DNA of 64,000 nt. Origin: Haliclona indistincta (taxonomy: Eukaryota > Porifera > Demospongiae > Haplosclerida > Chalinidae). Below, in pieces: positions 24,589 through 36,500 of this stretch; position 1 is the first letter of the stretch; each line of letters begins with the position of its first letter. The stretch is from the NCBI GenBank assembly GCA_964017065.1, contig OZ024785.1, positions 3,491,142 through 3,555,141 on the forward strand, in the 5' to 3' direction. The notes below the pieces were generated by a model, which was given only the letters and a program-made list of their open reading frames with translations, ran no database searches and was not told the DNA's origin. The position numbers and the translations under genes are program-made.

Positions 24589-25465
24589 GTTTAGGCACGC
24601 GAGGTCAACTTTCGCTAGTTCAACTGTCACGAGATCGACTCTTACGAGATCAACTCTCTCCAGATCAACTCTTCACCAGATCAACTCGTACGGAATCAAC
24701 TCTCACTGAATCAATGATCACAGGATCAACTGTCGCGAATTCAACTGCTCGAAATCAACTATCACGAAAACCAACTGTCACAGAGTCAACTTTCACAGAG
24801 ATCAACCGCACGAAATCAACTACATGATCGCATGTGGGATGGACTAAGTTCACCCAATCTGAAGTGCGGATGTGTTACGTCACGCTCGTTGCTATGGTAT
24901 TCACGTGCTAAACAAAACTAAATCCTAAACCCAAGACCTTAAAACACTTCACCTAACTGCGAAAAGCCAGGAGGGTCTTCCTAACTAACTAAGGATCGTC
25001 GGGAGGGTCTTCCTAACTAAATAAGGACCGTCGGGAGGGTCTTCCTAACTAAGGATCGTCGGGAGGGTCTTCCTAACTAAGGATCGTCGGGAGGTTCTTC
25101 CTAACTGATCGTCGGGAGGGTCTTCCTAACTAACTAACTAACTAAAAAATTTATTACGTTAATAAAAATTAGTAATAATTATGATAAACTAAGTGCCACA
25201 CCTACGAATAATAAACTAAGTGCCAGGTTGATTTCGCAAAAGCAAAGTTGATCCCGTAAGAGTTGACTGTTGCCAAAGTTAATTCTGTGATAGTAGTCTT
25301 CGCGAGAGTTGATTCTGTACTAGTAGACCTCGTTAGAGTTGACTTTGTATAGAGTTGATCTCGTAAAGTTGATGTGGTGAATAATTGACCTCTTGGGAGT
25401 TGAACCAGTAAGAGTTGAATTCGCGAAGTTGACCTCACGACAAGTTGACCTCGCGTGCTACCCCC
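24589..25465. mobile_element. Element S: DNA transposon with arrayed subterminal repeats, 9-bp TSD
   Basis: Flanked by perfect GTTATGGTG at 24580-24588 and 25466-25474. The left 230 bp are a degenerate array of about 17-bp units with core (A/G)TCAACT. The right 250 bp are the same array inverted (AGTTGA core). The shared outer sequence is GCACGCGAGGTCAAC. The centre holds a 28-bp minisatellite. No protein-coding frame is supported; frames through the arrays are repeat artefacts. Confidence 0.75.
24969..25145. repeat. Minisatellite GGGAGGGTCTTCCTAACTAA/GGATCGTC
   Basis: About six units of roughly 28 bp with small length changes (CTAA duplicated or dropped). The same unit, in inverse orientation, forms the array at 38748-38905 inside a different transposon. 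Confidence 0.8.
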
Positions 25466-25502
25466 GTTATGGTGACCTATCAGTCATGCCGACCTATCAG
25501 TC

Positions 25503-28500
25503 ATGCCGACCTGTTGCCGCTGTAACGGCAAGGGGCGCTGTAAAGCCTGTATCTGCAAGAAAAATGGTTCTTGCTGTACCAATTGTCTTCCTGGTCGAAA
25601 TGGAAGATGTGAGAACACCTCCCTCTCCATTCAAACAAGTCAAGATCCAACAGAGCCACCGGACGCCATTCTCTCTGCTAACGTGTACACTCCACCGAGC
25701 CTAGAGAATTTATCAGCGACAACGGAGGCTGGAGTGGACAATGTTACCCTTGTGGAAACACAAGTCGAAAGAAACGACAGCTTCAGCAATTTCTTGACGT
25801 TGTTAGACGAAGCTGTCCCAGATGACATGCCTCCACAACAGTGCTCACCTTTGTTGCCTGGTTTGGAATACCAACAATTGCTGCTGACCCTGGGGAAGTG
25901 TCGGATGGACTTAATGCTACAACCTCTTATGAGCTCCCTCCTTTCTCTGAGATGTCAGCCTCTCATTTTATGTGGGGCAACCGTGATGGTGTCTCCTTCA
26001 CAGATGCTGTTGATAAGGCTTACAATGAGGCAGTTCATTGGAAACGAAACCTTTTTATGGTCCCCTCAGGTAAAGCTGGCAAACAGTTCGTAAAAGAACT
26101 AGCAAGACTATTCCAGGCTTTTACTGATCAAACTCCCCTTGAAAGAATTGCTTTAAAGGCCGCCATGTTGATGCCAATGCTTCTGCTCCAGAAACCACAT
26201 GCCACCTCCAAGGCTAAAGAACACCTTCAATGCCTCGATAGACGTCTTAACCACTGGTTTGCAGGTGAAATTGAAATTCTCCTAAAGGAAGCCAAGGTCA
26301 TCCAACGCCATATCCCCAGAGATCAGTCATCTTCTAAACCACCCAGACAGGCAGAAGACTTTGCTGATCTCATGCAGAGGGGTAAGACTCGTGCAGCTCT
26401 TCGCCTCTTTTCGGATAAGAACTCCACAGGTGTCTTGAGCCTAGATGATATGATAAATGGCCAAACCGTCCGAGAGGTTCTCAAAGATAAACGTCCACCT
26501 CCTCATCCTCTGTGCTCCAACACATTACAATCTCCTTTGGATCCCACAATAGAAACTCACCCTGTGCTTTTTGGGGAAATTGATGGCGAGCTTATCCGCT
26601 CAACAGCATTAAAGACACAAGGAGCTGCTGGCCCATCTGGAGTGGATGCTTATAGGGATGGAGACGACTTTGCACCTCTTTCCAGGGAAGCTCCAGAGAC
26701 TTATGCAATGCAATAGCCTCAGCAACACGACGGATTTGTACATCTTATGTAGACCCTTCCGGATTAGAGGCCATTACTGCCTGCCGCTTGATTCCATTGA
26801 CCAAGAATCCTGGAGTCCGACCTATAGGAATCTGTGAGACCATCCGTCGTATTATGAGCAAAGCTGCTCTCCTCGTCACCAAGCCTGATATTCAGATTGC
26901 CGTTGGCCCCTTGCAGACCTGTGCTGGCTACGAGGCAGGTTGTGAAGCTGCTATTCATTTTGCTCAAGAGTTTTTCTCAGAAGACTCTGTGGAAGGTTTG
27001 CTCTTGGTGGATGCAAGTAATGCCTTTAATAACTTGAACAGAAGAGCCACACTCCTTAACTGTCAAACCCTGTGTCCAAGCCTTGCTCCTATTCTAACCA
27101 ATATGTACCGGTCAAATGCAAACCTGTTTGTTGGAGGGGAAACCATCCTCTCTCAAGAAGGCACTACCCAAGGTGACCCTCTAGCTATGTCTATGTTTGC
27201 CCTTGGAATAAAACCCCTCATCAATGAAATTGCCACTGAAGATACCAAACAAGTTTGGTATGCGGATGACGCTTCTGCTGGAGGAGACCTAAATTCACTT
27301 CGCAATTGGTGGGACAAACTTTCTCTCATTGGACCAGGATATGGATACTTTGCGAACAGCAACAAAACTTGGTTGGTTGTCAAAGAAGACCATTTCGAAT
27401 CTGCCTCCAAGATTTTTGAGGGTACAAACATCAAGATCACCTTTGAGGGCCGGCGCTACCTTGGTTCTGCCATCGGGACCTCTGGATTTGTAACAAGCTA
27501 CGTTCAATCACTGGTTGACAAATGGATTGATGAGATCAAAACTCTTTCTGATATAGCTGTTTCAGAACCCCAATCGGCTTATGCTGCTCTTACACACGGA
27601 CTTCAAAACCATTGGGGCTTCATCCAACATTGTCATAAGGACATACATCACCTTTTGCAACCATTAGAAGATGTCATCAGCACCCGTCTACTTCCTTCCT
27701 GGACCGGAAGATATACACCAAAATTGAGCTGGAGAGACAGCTAATAGCTTTACCAGCTCGTTTGGGTGGTCTTGGCATAACTAATCCAGCTGCCCCCTCT
27801 GACCTCTTTGATCAATCACAACGACTGACAGCACCTATCACAGATCTGATAGTACAACAGGATGAAGAGCTTGGAGATGCCCTGGAGATTCAACAACATA
27901 CTAAATCTTTGATTCGTTCTGATCGAAAAAAACAGCAAAAGATCACAGCAACCAACTTGAAGTCCCTTCTTCCTACTAATCTCAAACGAGTTTCTGAGCT
28001 TGCAAGTGAGAGGGGAGCTTCGAACTGGTTAACAGTTTTACCTCTAAAAGATCATGGTTTTAATTTACACAAGGGAGCCTTTTGCGATGCACTTTGTCTG
28101 AGATATGGATGGTCTTTATCTAACCTCCCAACCAAATGTCCCTGTGGTGCCAACTTCTCTGTCGAACATGCACTGACCTGCGCAACTGGAGGCTTCACTA
28201 TTATCAGGCACAATGAGATACGTGATGTTCTTGGAAGCCTCCTAACTGAAACGTGTCATGATGTAGCTATAGAACCAACCCTACAACCATTGACTGGGGA
28301 GACTCTCTCTCTGTTGAGTGCCAACCGAGACGAGTATGCTAGACTTGATGTTGCCGCCAGTGGTATCTGGGGGGGCAGATTTGAGCGAACATTTTTTGAT
28401 GTGCGGGTGTTCAACCCCTACGCTCCCTCGAATCAAACCCCCTGCATCCAATCAAGCTACCAAAGACATGAGAATGAGAAGAGAAGGAAATATGAACAAC

Positions 28501-28736
28501 GAGTTGTTGAGATTGAGCAATCTACTTTTGTCCCATTTGTACTCGCATGTACTGGAGGAATAGGCCCCGCCGCTACTTTGACTCTGAAAAGAATTGGAAA
28601 CCTTCTCGCTGAAAAACATGATTCTTCCTATGGTCAGATAATGGGTTTTCTGAGGAGTCGACTGAGTTTCGCTCTACTGCACTCCACACTCATGTGCTTG
28701 CGAGGAACCAGATCCACAAAATCTAAGGCCCTTTAA
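25503..28736 (+). pseudogene. Degenerate retroelement: CXC Cys-rich head, reverse transcriptase, restriction-like endonuclease
   Basis: The start ATG at 25503 opens a Cys-rich region (CCRCNGKGRCKACICKKNG, then CCTNC) resembling CXC/TSO1-type zinc modules. The body follows in three further frames: 25841-26716, 26660-27744 and 27720-28736. There are thus at least three frameshifts, near 25850, 26660 and 27725. RT motifs are LLVDASNAFNNLN (A), TQGDPLAMSMFAL (B) and VWYADDASAGG (C). The C-terminus has CPCGANFSVEHALTC, a CCHC-like knuckle, and ARLDVAASGIWGG...FFDVRVFNP, which fits the restriction-like endonuclease of R2/CRE-type non-LTR elements. It resembles an abundant RT gene family in cnidarian and sponge genomes. 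The exact clade is unassigned. The stop codon lies inside the repeat at 28729. Confidence 0.75.
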
Positions 28737-29317
28737 GGCCTATAGCGGCTTTAGCCGCCATAATTGACTCCACCTACTCTAGACGTCATAAAAAGTGCCA
28801 AAAGTGCTCTAGAAAGGTCAAATCAAGTTCATTTGCAAAGATGACTTTACCTAAAAAAACCACCTGTTTTTCGGCGCGCCCTCCCACTAAAACGTACAGC
28901 ACGGGGGGAATTTTAAAGGGGGGTGTTAACCTGGGGCTCGAAGGGGCAGAGCCCCTCGCCACTTTTGGCATTTTTAAGGCTTCAGGATGCCCGGAAATGC
29001 ATACTTGGGCATGGAATATAGTCTAAACTATGCTGTTTGCTCACCTGGAAACCACCAGGTTTTTGTATCAGTCACAAGGGCTAAACGAAGACCAAAATTG
29101 GCTGGAAAATGACGAGGTCGCAGCACTTAAGCGGCTTCAGTTCCGAAGTGGGAGTGGCCAACTCGGAGTTTAGTACATGGTCGTAAACTTTGACATACCT
29201 GGAAACAACAGTGCTAGTTTGGAACAGCTAACATACTGCATGTTGTAGAAAATGCAAGACAAACTGTCAGTTTAGAGCAAGTCGAATTTTAGTCAAAATA
29301 ATTCAGTCACTAAAGAG
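28729..29317. mobile_element. TTAA-ended repeat, copy 2, abutting the RT element
   Basis: Near-identical to 21450-22048 in the same orientation, including CTATAGCGG near the left end and CACTAAAGAG before TTAA (29318-29321). The left TTAA is absent; the repeat starts within the last codons of the RT frame. It is either an independent MITE with an eroded left end or the 3' UTR of the RT element. Confidence 0.65.
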
Positions 29318-29572
29318 TTAACCTAGAGACAGATACCCTAACTTTAGCCATTGCAGAGGGCAATGGATCCGGTTAAACTGCTTTAATAGTTTTCTCTACA
29401 AAATCTGAATTGGTCCTACTTAAATTTTATTTTTATTTTTACCTACTCGTTACATCATGTACCTGTCTTAATAACATTTTGTTTGGTTACCAAGTACAGT
29501 AAATTGCAGGTCCGTTGAAAATGCGTGATCCCGGAGTGCGTATTCCGTCCAAGGATTCCTTCGTTCGCTGTC

Positions 29573-30566
29573 ATGTCTGCTGAGCCTAACAGAAGAAAGC
29601 CGTATGGTACTGACCTCAGATGGCGTGTTGTATACCAGAGAATCGGAATGAACTTGCCACTTAAGGAAATCGCCGCCAACTTGATGATTTCAATCAGCAC
29701 AGTTTGCCGCGTCTGTGCCCATTTTGAGCGAACTGGAAGTGTTCAGGTTGGTAGTAACCGTCAGAAACGGAGGTATGACATCAGGCGTCTTGATGAGCAG
29801 AGTGAACTATTTGTTGTGGGCTTAGTTATTGACAGTCCAACTTTGTATTTGGCAGAGATGTGTAAGAAGGTGTATGAGGTCTACAATGTTCGTGTGTCGG
29901 CGGCTACTATCTGTCGTTTGCTAAGGTCATATGGGTTTACTCGTAAGAGGACTAGAAATGTCGCTCTTCAAAGAAGCTATTCACTTAGAGGAGCTTTCAT
30001 GTCACAGTGCTTAATGTTTAATGTCAATCAGTTTGTATGGATAGATGAAACTGGTTCAGATGCTCACGATCAATCCAGGAAGTATGGTTATTCCCTAAGA
30101 GGGCAAGCACCAGTTGTACATCGATTTCTTTCTAGAGGGAAAGGAGTAAATGCAATAGCTGCCATTAGTACATCAGGGCTTGTGAGTTTAGATCTTTTTA
30201 CTAGAACAGTTAATGGAGAAGTATTCATTGATTATGTTCGCAGTTGCCTCATACCTAATATGGTGCCATTTAATGGTGTTAATCATAAGTCTATTGCCAT
30301 ACTGGACAATTGCTCTGTACACCATGTCAATGAGGTTTTGGATCTATTTCATCAAGCTGGAATACTTGTACTGTTTCTACCACCTTACAGCCCAGATTTA
30401 AACCCGTGTGAGGAGGCATTCAGTTTTATCAAGTCATATTTAAGGAGACATGACGAACTATTACAAGTACTTCCCAGCCCCTTAGATGTCATCAATTAAG
30501 TCAGCTTTCAATAATATTACTGAAGATTTGTGCAGATCTTGGATTAACCATAGTGGATACAATTGA
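29573..30566 (+). pseudogene. DDE transposase, IS630/Tc1 family, C-terminal frameshift
   Basis: An N-terminal helix-turn-helix (residues about 15-60, PLKEIAANLMISISTVCRV) and a second HTH-like region (VSAATICRLLRSYGFTRKR) precede the catalytic core. The core has WIDETGSD (first Asp), AILDNCSVHH (second Asp) and PPYSPDLNPCEEAF (Glu), with 34 residues between Asp-2 and Glu, hence DD34E. The upstream Met at 29525 lies inside the TIR, so MSAEPNRR at 29573 is the likelier start. The frame stops at 30499, but typical C-terminal sequence (ITEDLCRSWINHSGY) continues in another frame to 30566. This points to a single-base shift or a minor splice. The catalytic triad is intact. Confidence 0.8.
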
Positions 30567-30682
30567 TTGTACTATAATAATTCATGATTATGATAATTGA
30601 GTCAAAGAATAATAGTGTCCGAGCTAATAACCTAAAAGTTGCCCTTAATGTCATCTAAAATTGTACACTTGAGATTTTCGTA

Positions 30683-32728
30683 CTAGTCTTTGGTGATTCC
30701 ACCATTCTCTAACAAAGATTGCCATAATTCTAACTGCTTAATACATTCTGTTCGCAGTGATACACGTTTTGATGGAGATATACATGTGGTACTGGAACTA
30801 GAAGGTAGACTGGCAGAAGAGACATGTGCAGATTGCTTAGCTTTTGTAGCTTTAAAATACGGTAGATGTGGTGGGTTTTCAATTGAGCCATGTTTATTTG
30901 TTTGATACATATGGGCCCAGCAATTCATCTGCTCGACAGTGTACAAACTACCATGTATCTTCTTTAATTGGTCAATAGTTTCTTCAACCTCAGAGATGCT
31001 TGCTTTATAGTGAAGTGAGTCCTTAGCTTTCTTGTCTCTTGGCCTTTGTTCCTTAGGATCTGCGGTAGCAGCACGTTTCTTTCCGGGTTGGTCGTCGTCC
31101 TTCAGACACCATAGAAGAATATCACGACTACGTTTCCCTGTGTGCATAGCATACATTGATGACAAATCATCGTCGTCTCGCAGCCACTGTGTCTTTCCTT
31201 TCAAGCCATGACCTGGCTCTATGAAACCCAGCTGTGTACCATGTATAGCTGCAAGGTAGAACCCGAGTCAATTCAGTTCTCATACCATCGACACTTGAGA
31301 ATGTATTAGCCTTTAACTTGTGCATTGTGTATTCGCTCTTACGCCCTGGGTTCATAAGTTTAATAGAGTAGGTTCGCTGTCGCAGAGTAGATTGCTGATG
31401 GTGCTGCTTAGTAGGTGATATTACTATTGTCACGGCACTTTCAAGGTCACACTAAATGGAAAGGGCCGGTTTGTTATTGGAAGTCAGTTTTATACGCAGT
31501 ACAGTGCAACAAGGCATAAACTGCCAAAAATTATATTTAAAATAACTTTTTTTCAGTAATAATATTCACATAGCAACCATAGCAAATCTAATTCGCTCAT
31601 GTATTGCCTTTCATTTGATGTAACTCTCGACACTATCTGTTGTAGTTTGTTCGTTGCTATGGACTGACCAATCAGATTAAGGTATTGCCTACGCAATTTT
31701 TCTAAATAACGCCTACCTACGTGGAAATTGATGCTTACAATTATTGTAACAGTAGCGAGGCCAATACAAACACAATGCCTAAGAAGTCTAAGTGAAACAT
31801 CTAGCTGGACAATACAAGGGAATCAAAGGTATATAAGCCTAGCTCTTCTACTGGTTCTTCTCTGATTGAAATTTCTGTTGGTGGGCCTGCTACAACTCCT
31901 ACCAGTCATGCTCCACTGACAGCTGCACCATCTCAAACTAGGCAAGGCAGTATATGTTTGCATACTTAGAGGGCCATAAGCCAGGCAAAGAACTAGAAAA
32001 CCAGGTGAATAAGTATAAACAAGTCTTTAAGTCACATAGGAGGGTTGGTGTAAACGATTAGAATTTTATTTTGTGCATAAATTTGTTTATTTTTGTTTAT
32101 TTTGAAAAGCTTCTGTAATTCTATTAAGCAATGAGTAAACTAGTAGTTTGAGTAATTTGAATTTGTTACCTTTGAATTTATGAAAGTTGATTCGAAAATA
32201 GAGAAATGACCAAAATATTTAATTTTTGTTGTCTATAAGCTACAATTAAAAAAACCCTCTGTAAATATTATGTGCATATGGTGTAGAATTAGCTAATAAA
32301 AATTGTAAAGACTTAAGAAAAAAGATAGAAGACTTGATACAATTTTTGACCGTTTTGGATATTGGAATAATCAGTGTGCCCATTCTGTACCAGCATTGTT
32401 AATGGTCTTTCTTAAAACTTTAACATGATGGCCATACCCTATACTCTCTCTACTGTAAGTAAAAATAAAATATCATCATTAGAAGCTGAGAAATGTATGT
32501 TTATACAAAAACGAGCAATTTGGCAGTTAATGCCTTGTTGCACTGTAGTAATAATACCTGAAGTTTCTCTGGCGAGCTCTCTACATGCTGTGGACTATCT
32601 GAATAGTCTATATCCACAGCGGTAGCACTGACTAGTTCCGTCTCATCATCTTCGTCATCATAATCATCTGGAAATCGGCCGAGTTGCAAGTTTAACCAAT
32701 TCTCGATAGCATCCATGGCAAATGGCAA
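30683..32728 (-). pseudogene. Second gene of the IS630-type element (unknown family), frameshifted
   Basis: Exon 1 (32728-32558) encodes MPFAMDAIENWLNLQLGRF followed by an acidic stretch. Its donor CAG|gtatt is good. Exon 2 starts at 31451 after TTTAG, in phase 0, and continues through SIKLMNPGRKSEYTMHKLKA. Near 31245 the frame shifts by one base, after which LGFIEPGHGLKGKTQWL and SSMYAMHTGKRSRDILLWC are followed by a basic, Ser-rich C-terminus ending at 30683. I do not recognise the family. Its position inside the TIRs argues for an accessory transposition protein. Such a partner is unusual for Tc1/IS630-type elements. Confidence 0.6.
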
Positions 32729-33313
32729 GGATGCACGTGGCTCTGTTGTGATTCTCGAACTTTAGAAATGTCTAGACGAGTTAACTACTCCACGTGCGCA
32801 AGTTATGCGCATGCGCTACCACAAAATTCTTGGACGGAATACGCACTCCGGGATCACGCATTTTCAACGGACCTGCAATTTACTGTACTAGTACTAGCTT
32901 GAGTATCTCCGCGCCGTATGGAACACATGTTTGTCTGGAGTCTTCGAAGAACGGTAAGCTAGTGTAGGATCACCATTGTGCGCTTGCTAGATATAGCCAA
33001 GGGCGTATAGAGAAAGAGGGCATGCAACCGTCAATCACTGCCGTAGGATAGCGAAATATTAAATTAGAAGTTACGCCCATCAATTACTGACGTAGCAAAA
33101 AGTAGGCGGTAACAAATGACGCATATATATGTTTCAGATCAGCCTACCTGTACCTGTAACTAATACGCCGCGCCTAGGGGACGTGTCCCACGATCTCGAG
33201 CACAGCGACGCATACCAGTCCTACGCCGGTGTTCTCCTGGCGCTTTTGTCGTCTACGTGTTTGAATAGTGCAATAGCCTCCAGCTTGAAGAATGCGTGAC
33301 TAGTGTGCCTTCC

Positions 33314-33506
33314 TGTGATATCTGGACATACCTAGACAGACTATCGTCTTCTAATCTCTACATGATCATATTGTTCTCAATCGACATGACTTGTATCATA
33401 TTGTAGTCATTGTCCATTTAAGTTGGATGTCATTCTCAGTCTGTAGTTCATTGCTCTGCTCAATAATAATTTTGGTAGCCACTAGCTTGGGTCTAAAGAT
33501 ATTACA
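33314..33506 (+). repeat. 5' LTR of the gypsy element
   Basis: Begins TGTGATATCTGG and ends GATATTACA, with direct repeat CTTCC immediately upstream. I see no difference from the 3' LTR. Confidence 0.93.
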
Positions 33507-33521
33507 TTTTTGGCGACGAGG

Positions 33522-36500
33522 ATGGCTCTTCACGGAAGTATTGGAGAGTTCGACCCCAGTAAAGAAGACTGGAAGACTTATGTTTCTCGACTGAAGTTCT
33601 ACTTCATAGCGAATGATGTCGAAGACCCTAGGAAGCAGAAGGCGATACTATTGAGCGTGGCTGGACCGGAGCTGTACAAACTCGCCAGCAGTCTCGTCTC
33701 ACCTCTACAACCGCACCAAGTGGATCTTGACGAGCTTGTTCAACAACTGAATAAGCACTACGACCCAAAGAAGTCCATTTCAGTACACAGATTTAAATTC
33801 AACAGCCGAGTCCGTAAGCCAGGAGAGAGTGTCTCTACCTACATAGCCGAGCTCAAGAAGCTAGCATCACTTTGTGACTTTGACGGTGAAGTCTGGCTTC
33901 CACAGATGTTACGAGATAGACTCGTCTGTGGAATAGGTGACTCAAGAATGCAGCGACGCTTGTTGGCGGAGGAAGACTTGACGTTCGACAAAGCTCTTCA
34001 GCTAGTTCAAGCCATGGAATCAGCTGACCAAAGTGCGAGCGCACTAACTCCAGACTCTGGAAAGGCCGACGTCAACCAAGTTACCTACCGGAAGTACCGC
34101 GGCGGCAAGCCCAAGCAAGTTGATACGCCGACTCGAAGCAAACCTCCAGATGGTCAGTGCTACCGTTGTGCGGGTGAACACAGTGCCGACAATTGCCGTT
34201 TCAAGAACGTCGACTGCAGATACTGTGGAAAACGTGGACATATAGCTCGTGCCTGCAGAATGAGACTACAGAGGAAGCAGCAACCACGCAAGTCTCAACC
34301 GGAGCCTACTCATCATCTTTCAAATCCTGCTCCTGAAGAATCCAATGAACTACCTCCTGACTATGCTATGTTTCAGCTATCAGTGGGGAGAAGCGACCCT
34401 ATTCGAGTGACTGTCACAGCTAACGACAGGAGCCTACCTATGGAACTGGATACTGGTGCAGCCTTGTCAGTCATCAGCCATTCGACTTATCTGTCTACCT
34501 GGTCAGAGGAGGAGCGACCTGTATTGGAACCCTCACATGTTCAGCTCAGCACATATTCTGGTGAGGTACTCACTATTCGTGGTGCAATTGACGTACAAGT
34601 AAAATATCAAAGTCAGCAGTGTCAGTTGTCCTTGCAGGTTGTTGATACAAGTGGACCTACTCTCCTTGGGCGAGATTGGTTAAAGCATCTAGTCCTGGAC
34701 TGGCACCAGATTTCGACTCTGGAGGATTTTGCCACCAAGAAGTTGTCTAAGATACTAGAGGGCTATGCTGATGTCTTCAAAAATGAGTTAGGGTCCATTC
34801 GTGATGTTAAGGTTCACATCCACGTCAAGAAGGATGCTCAACCTCACTATGTTCGTCCCAGACCAGTGCCGTATGCTTTCCGAGAGAAGGTGGATACTGA
34901 ACTCAAATGACTTCAAGATGCTGGTGTCATCGAACCAGTTCCATTTGCTGATTGGGCAGCCCCTGTGGTCCCTGTGTTGAAGCGTGATAACTCGATCAGA
35001 CTCTGTGGAGACTACAAACTTACCGTTAACCAAGAAGCAACCCCAGATATCTACCCCTTACCAGGTGTGGAGGGCATCCTAGCCACAATGGCAGAAGGAG
35101 AATGGTATTCGAAGCTCGACTTAGCTCATGCTTATAATCAACTTCACCTCGACGATGAGTCAAAGAAGTACACCACCATCAATACCACTCAAGGGTTATT
35201 TCAATATAATCGTTTACCATTTGGTATTTCTTGTGCACCTGCAGTTTTCCAGAGAACCATGGAGAACTTGCTGAAGGGTATTCCAGGAGTCTGTGTCTAC
35301 CTTGATGACATTCTCATCACAGGAAAATCAGCATCCGAGCACTTAGAGAATCTGGAAACCGTATTGAACAGACTACAATCGTCTGGAATGCGACTCAAGA
35401 AGGAGAAGTGTCAGTTTATGCTTCAAGAAGTCGACTATCTTGGTCACAAGTTGTCAAGAGAAGGGCTGAAGCCATCTTCTGAGAAGATCAAGGCTCTCAA
35501 AGAAGCACCTACTCCAAAAGATGTGACACAGCTCAAGTCGTTCTTGGGGCTGGTAAACTATTATAGCAGATTTCTGCCAAATCTCTCGACCATACTAGCA
35601 CCCTTGTATGCATTGTTGCATAAAGTAACAGCTTGGCATTGGGGCCCTGAGCAGCAAAAAGCCTTTGAATTTGTCAAAAATGCTCTTACTTCTGATTCAG
35701 TTCTCTCTCACTACAGTATTCACAAAGAGCTACTGCTGAGCTGTGATGCATCGCCGTATGGCCTTGGTGCCGTCTTGTCTCACAAGATGGACGATGGAAC
35801 AGAGAAACCCATTGCATTCGCATCAAGATCGCTGTCTACAGCAGAGAGAAAGTATGCCCAGTTGGACAAAGAAGCTCTGGCGATCATATTCGGTGTTACC
35901 AAATTCCGACAATACCTGTTAGGAAGACGGTTTGTGATTCACTCTGACCACAAGCCATTGATGTACATTTTTGGGGAAAACCGAGGAGTTCCGAGCATGG
36001 CCTCCTCTCGCATTCAGCGTTGGGCTCTCACACTTGGTGCCTATTCTTTCTCTGTTACCCACAGGCCTGGGAAAGAAAACAGTAATGCTGATGGACTAAG
36101 TCGTCTACCACTTCCAGACCTACCTACCAACGTACCACCACCGCAAGACACCGTTCTTCTACTGGAGAGTATCCAAACATCTCTAGTCACTGCAGCCCAG
36201 ATCAAGAAGTGGACTGCCCGAGACCCGATCCTATCGAAGGTTCTCAACTACGTCTTGCAGGGTTGGCCGTCAAAACCTGACAGTGATGAGTTGCGACCAT
36301 TCTTTCACAGAAAAGAAGAATTGAGCATTGAAGATGGTTGCATTTTGTGGGGTCACAGAGTAGTGATACCACCGCCTGGCAGAGAGAAGATAGTTGAACT
36401 TCTTCATGAATCACACCCTGGAATGACAAGAATCAAGGGAATCGCCAGAAGTTACGTCTGGTGGCCAGGAATCGATGATGTACTAGAAAAGAAAGTCCGT

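Larger units (their letters stand above)
29497..32885. mobile_element. Two-gene Tc1/IS630-type DNA transposon
   Basis: Ends of about 57 bp read identically in inverse orientation from CAGTAAATTGCAGGTCCGTT to GCGTATTCCGTCCAAG. They are flanked by TA (29495-29496, 32886-32887). The perfect TIRs indicate recent mobility. It encodes a DD34E transposase on the plus strand and a spliced second gene on the minus strand. Between them (31455-32557) lies AT-rich sequence with no supported coding. Confidence 0.88.

Noticed and set aside
24519..24827. Ser/Thr/Arg-rich frame of 102 codons, mirrored at 25202-25438
   Set aside because: Translation of the TCAACT-core subterminal repeats of element S on both strands, not a protein gene.
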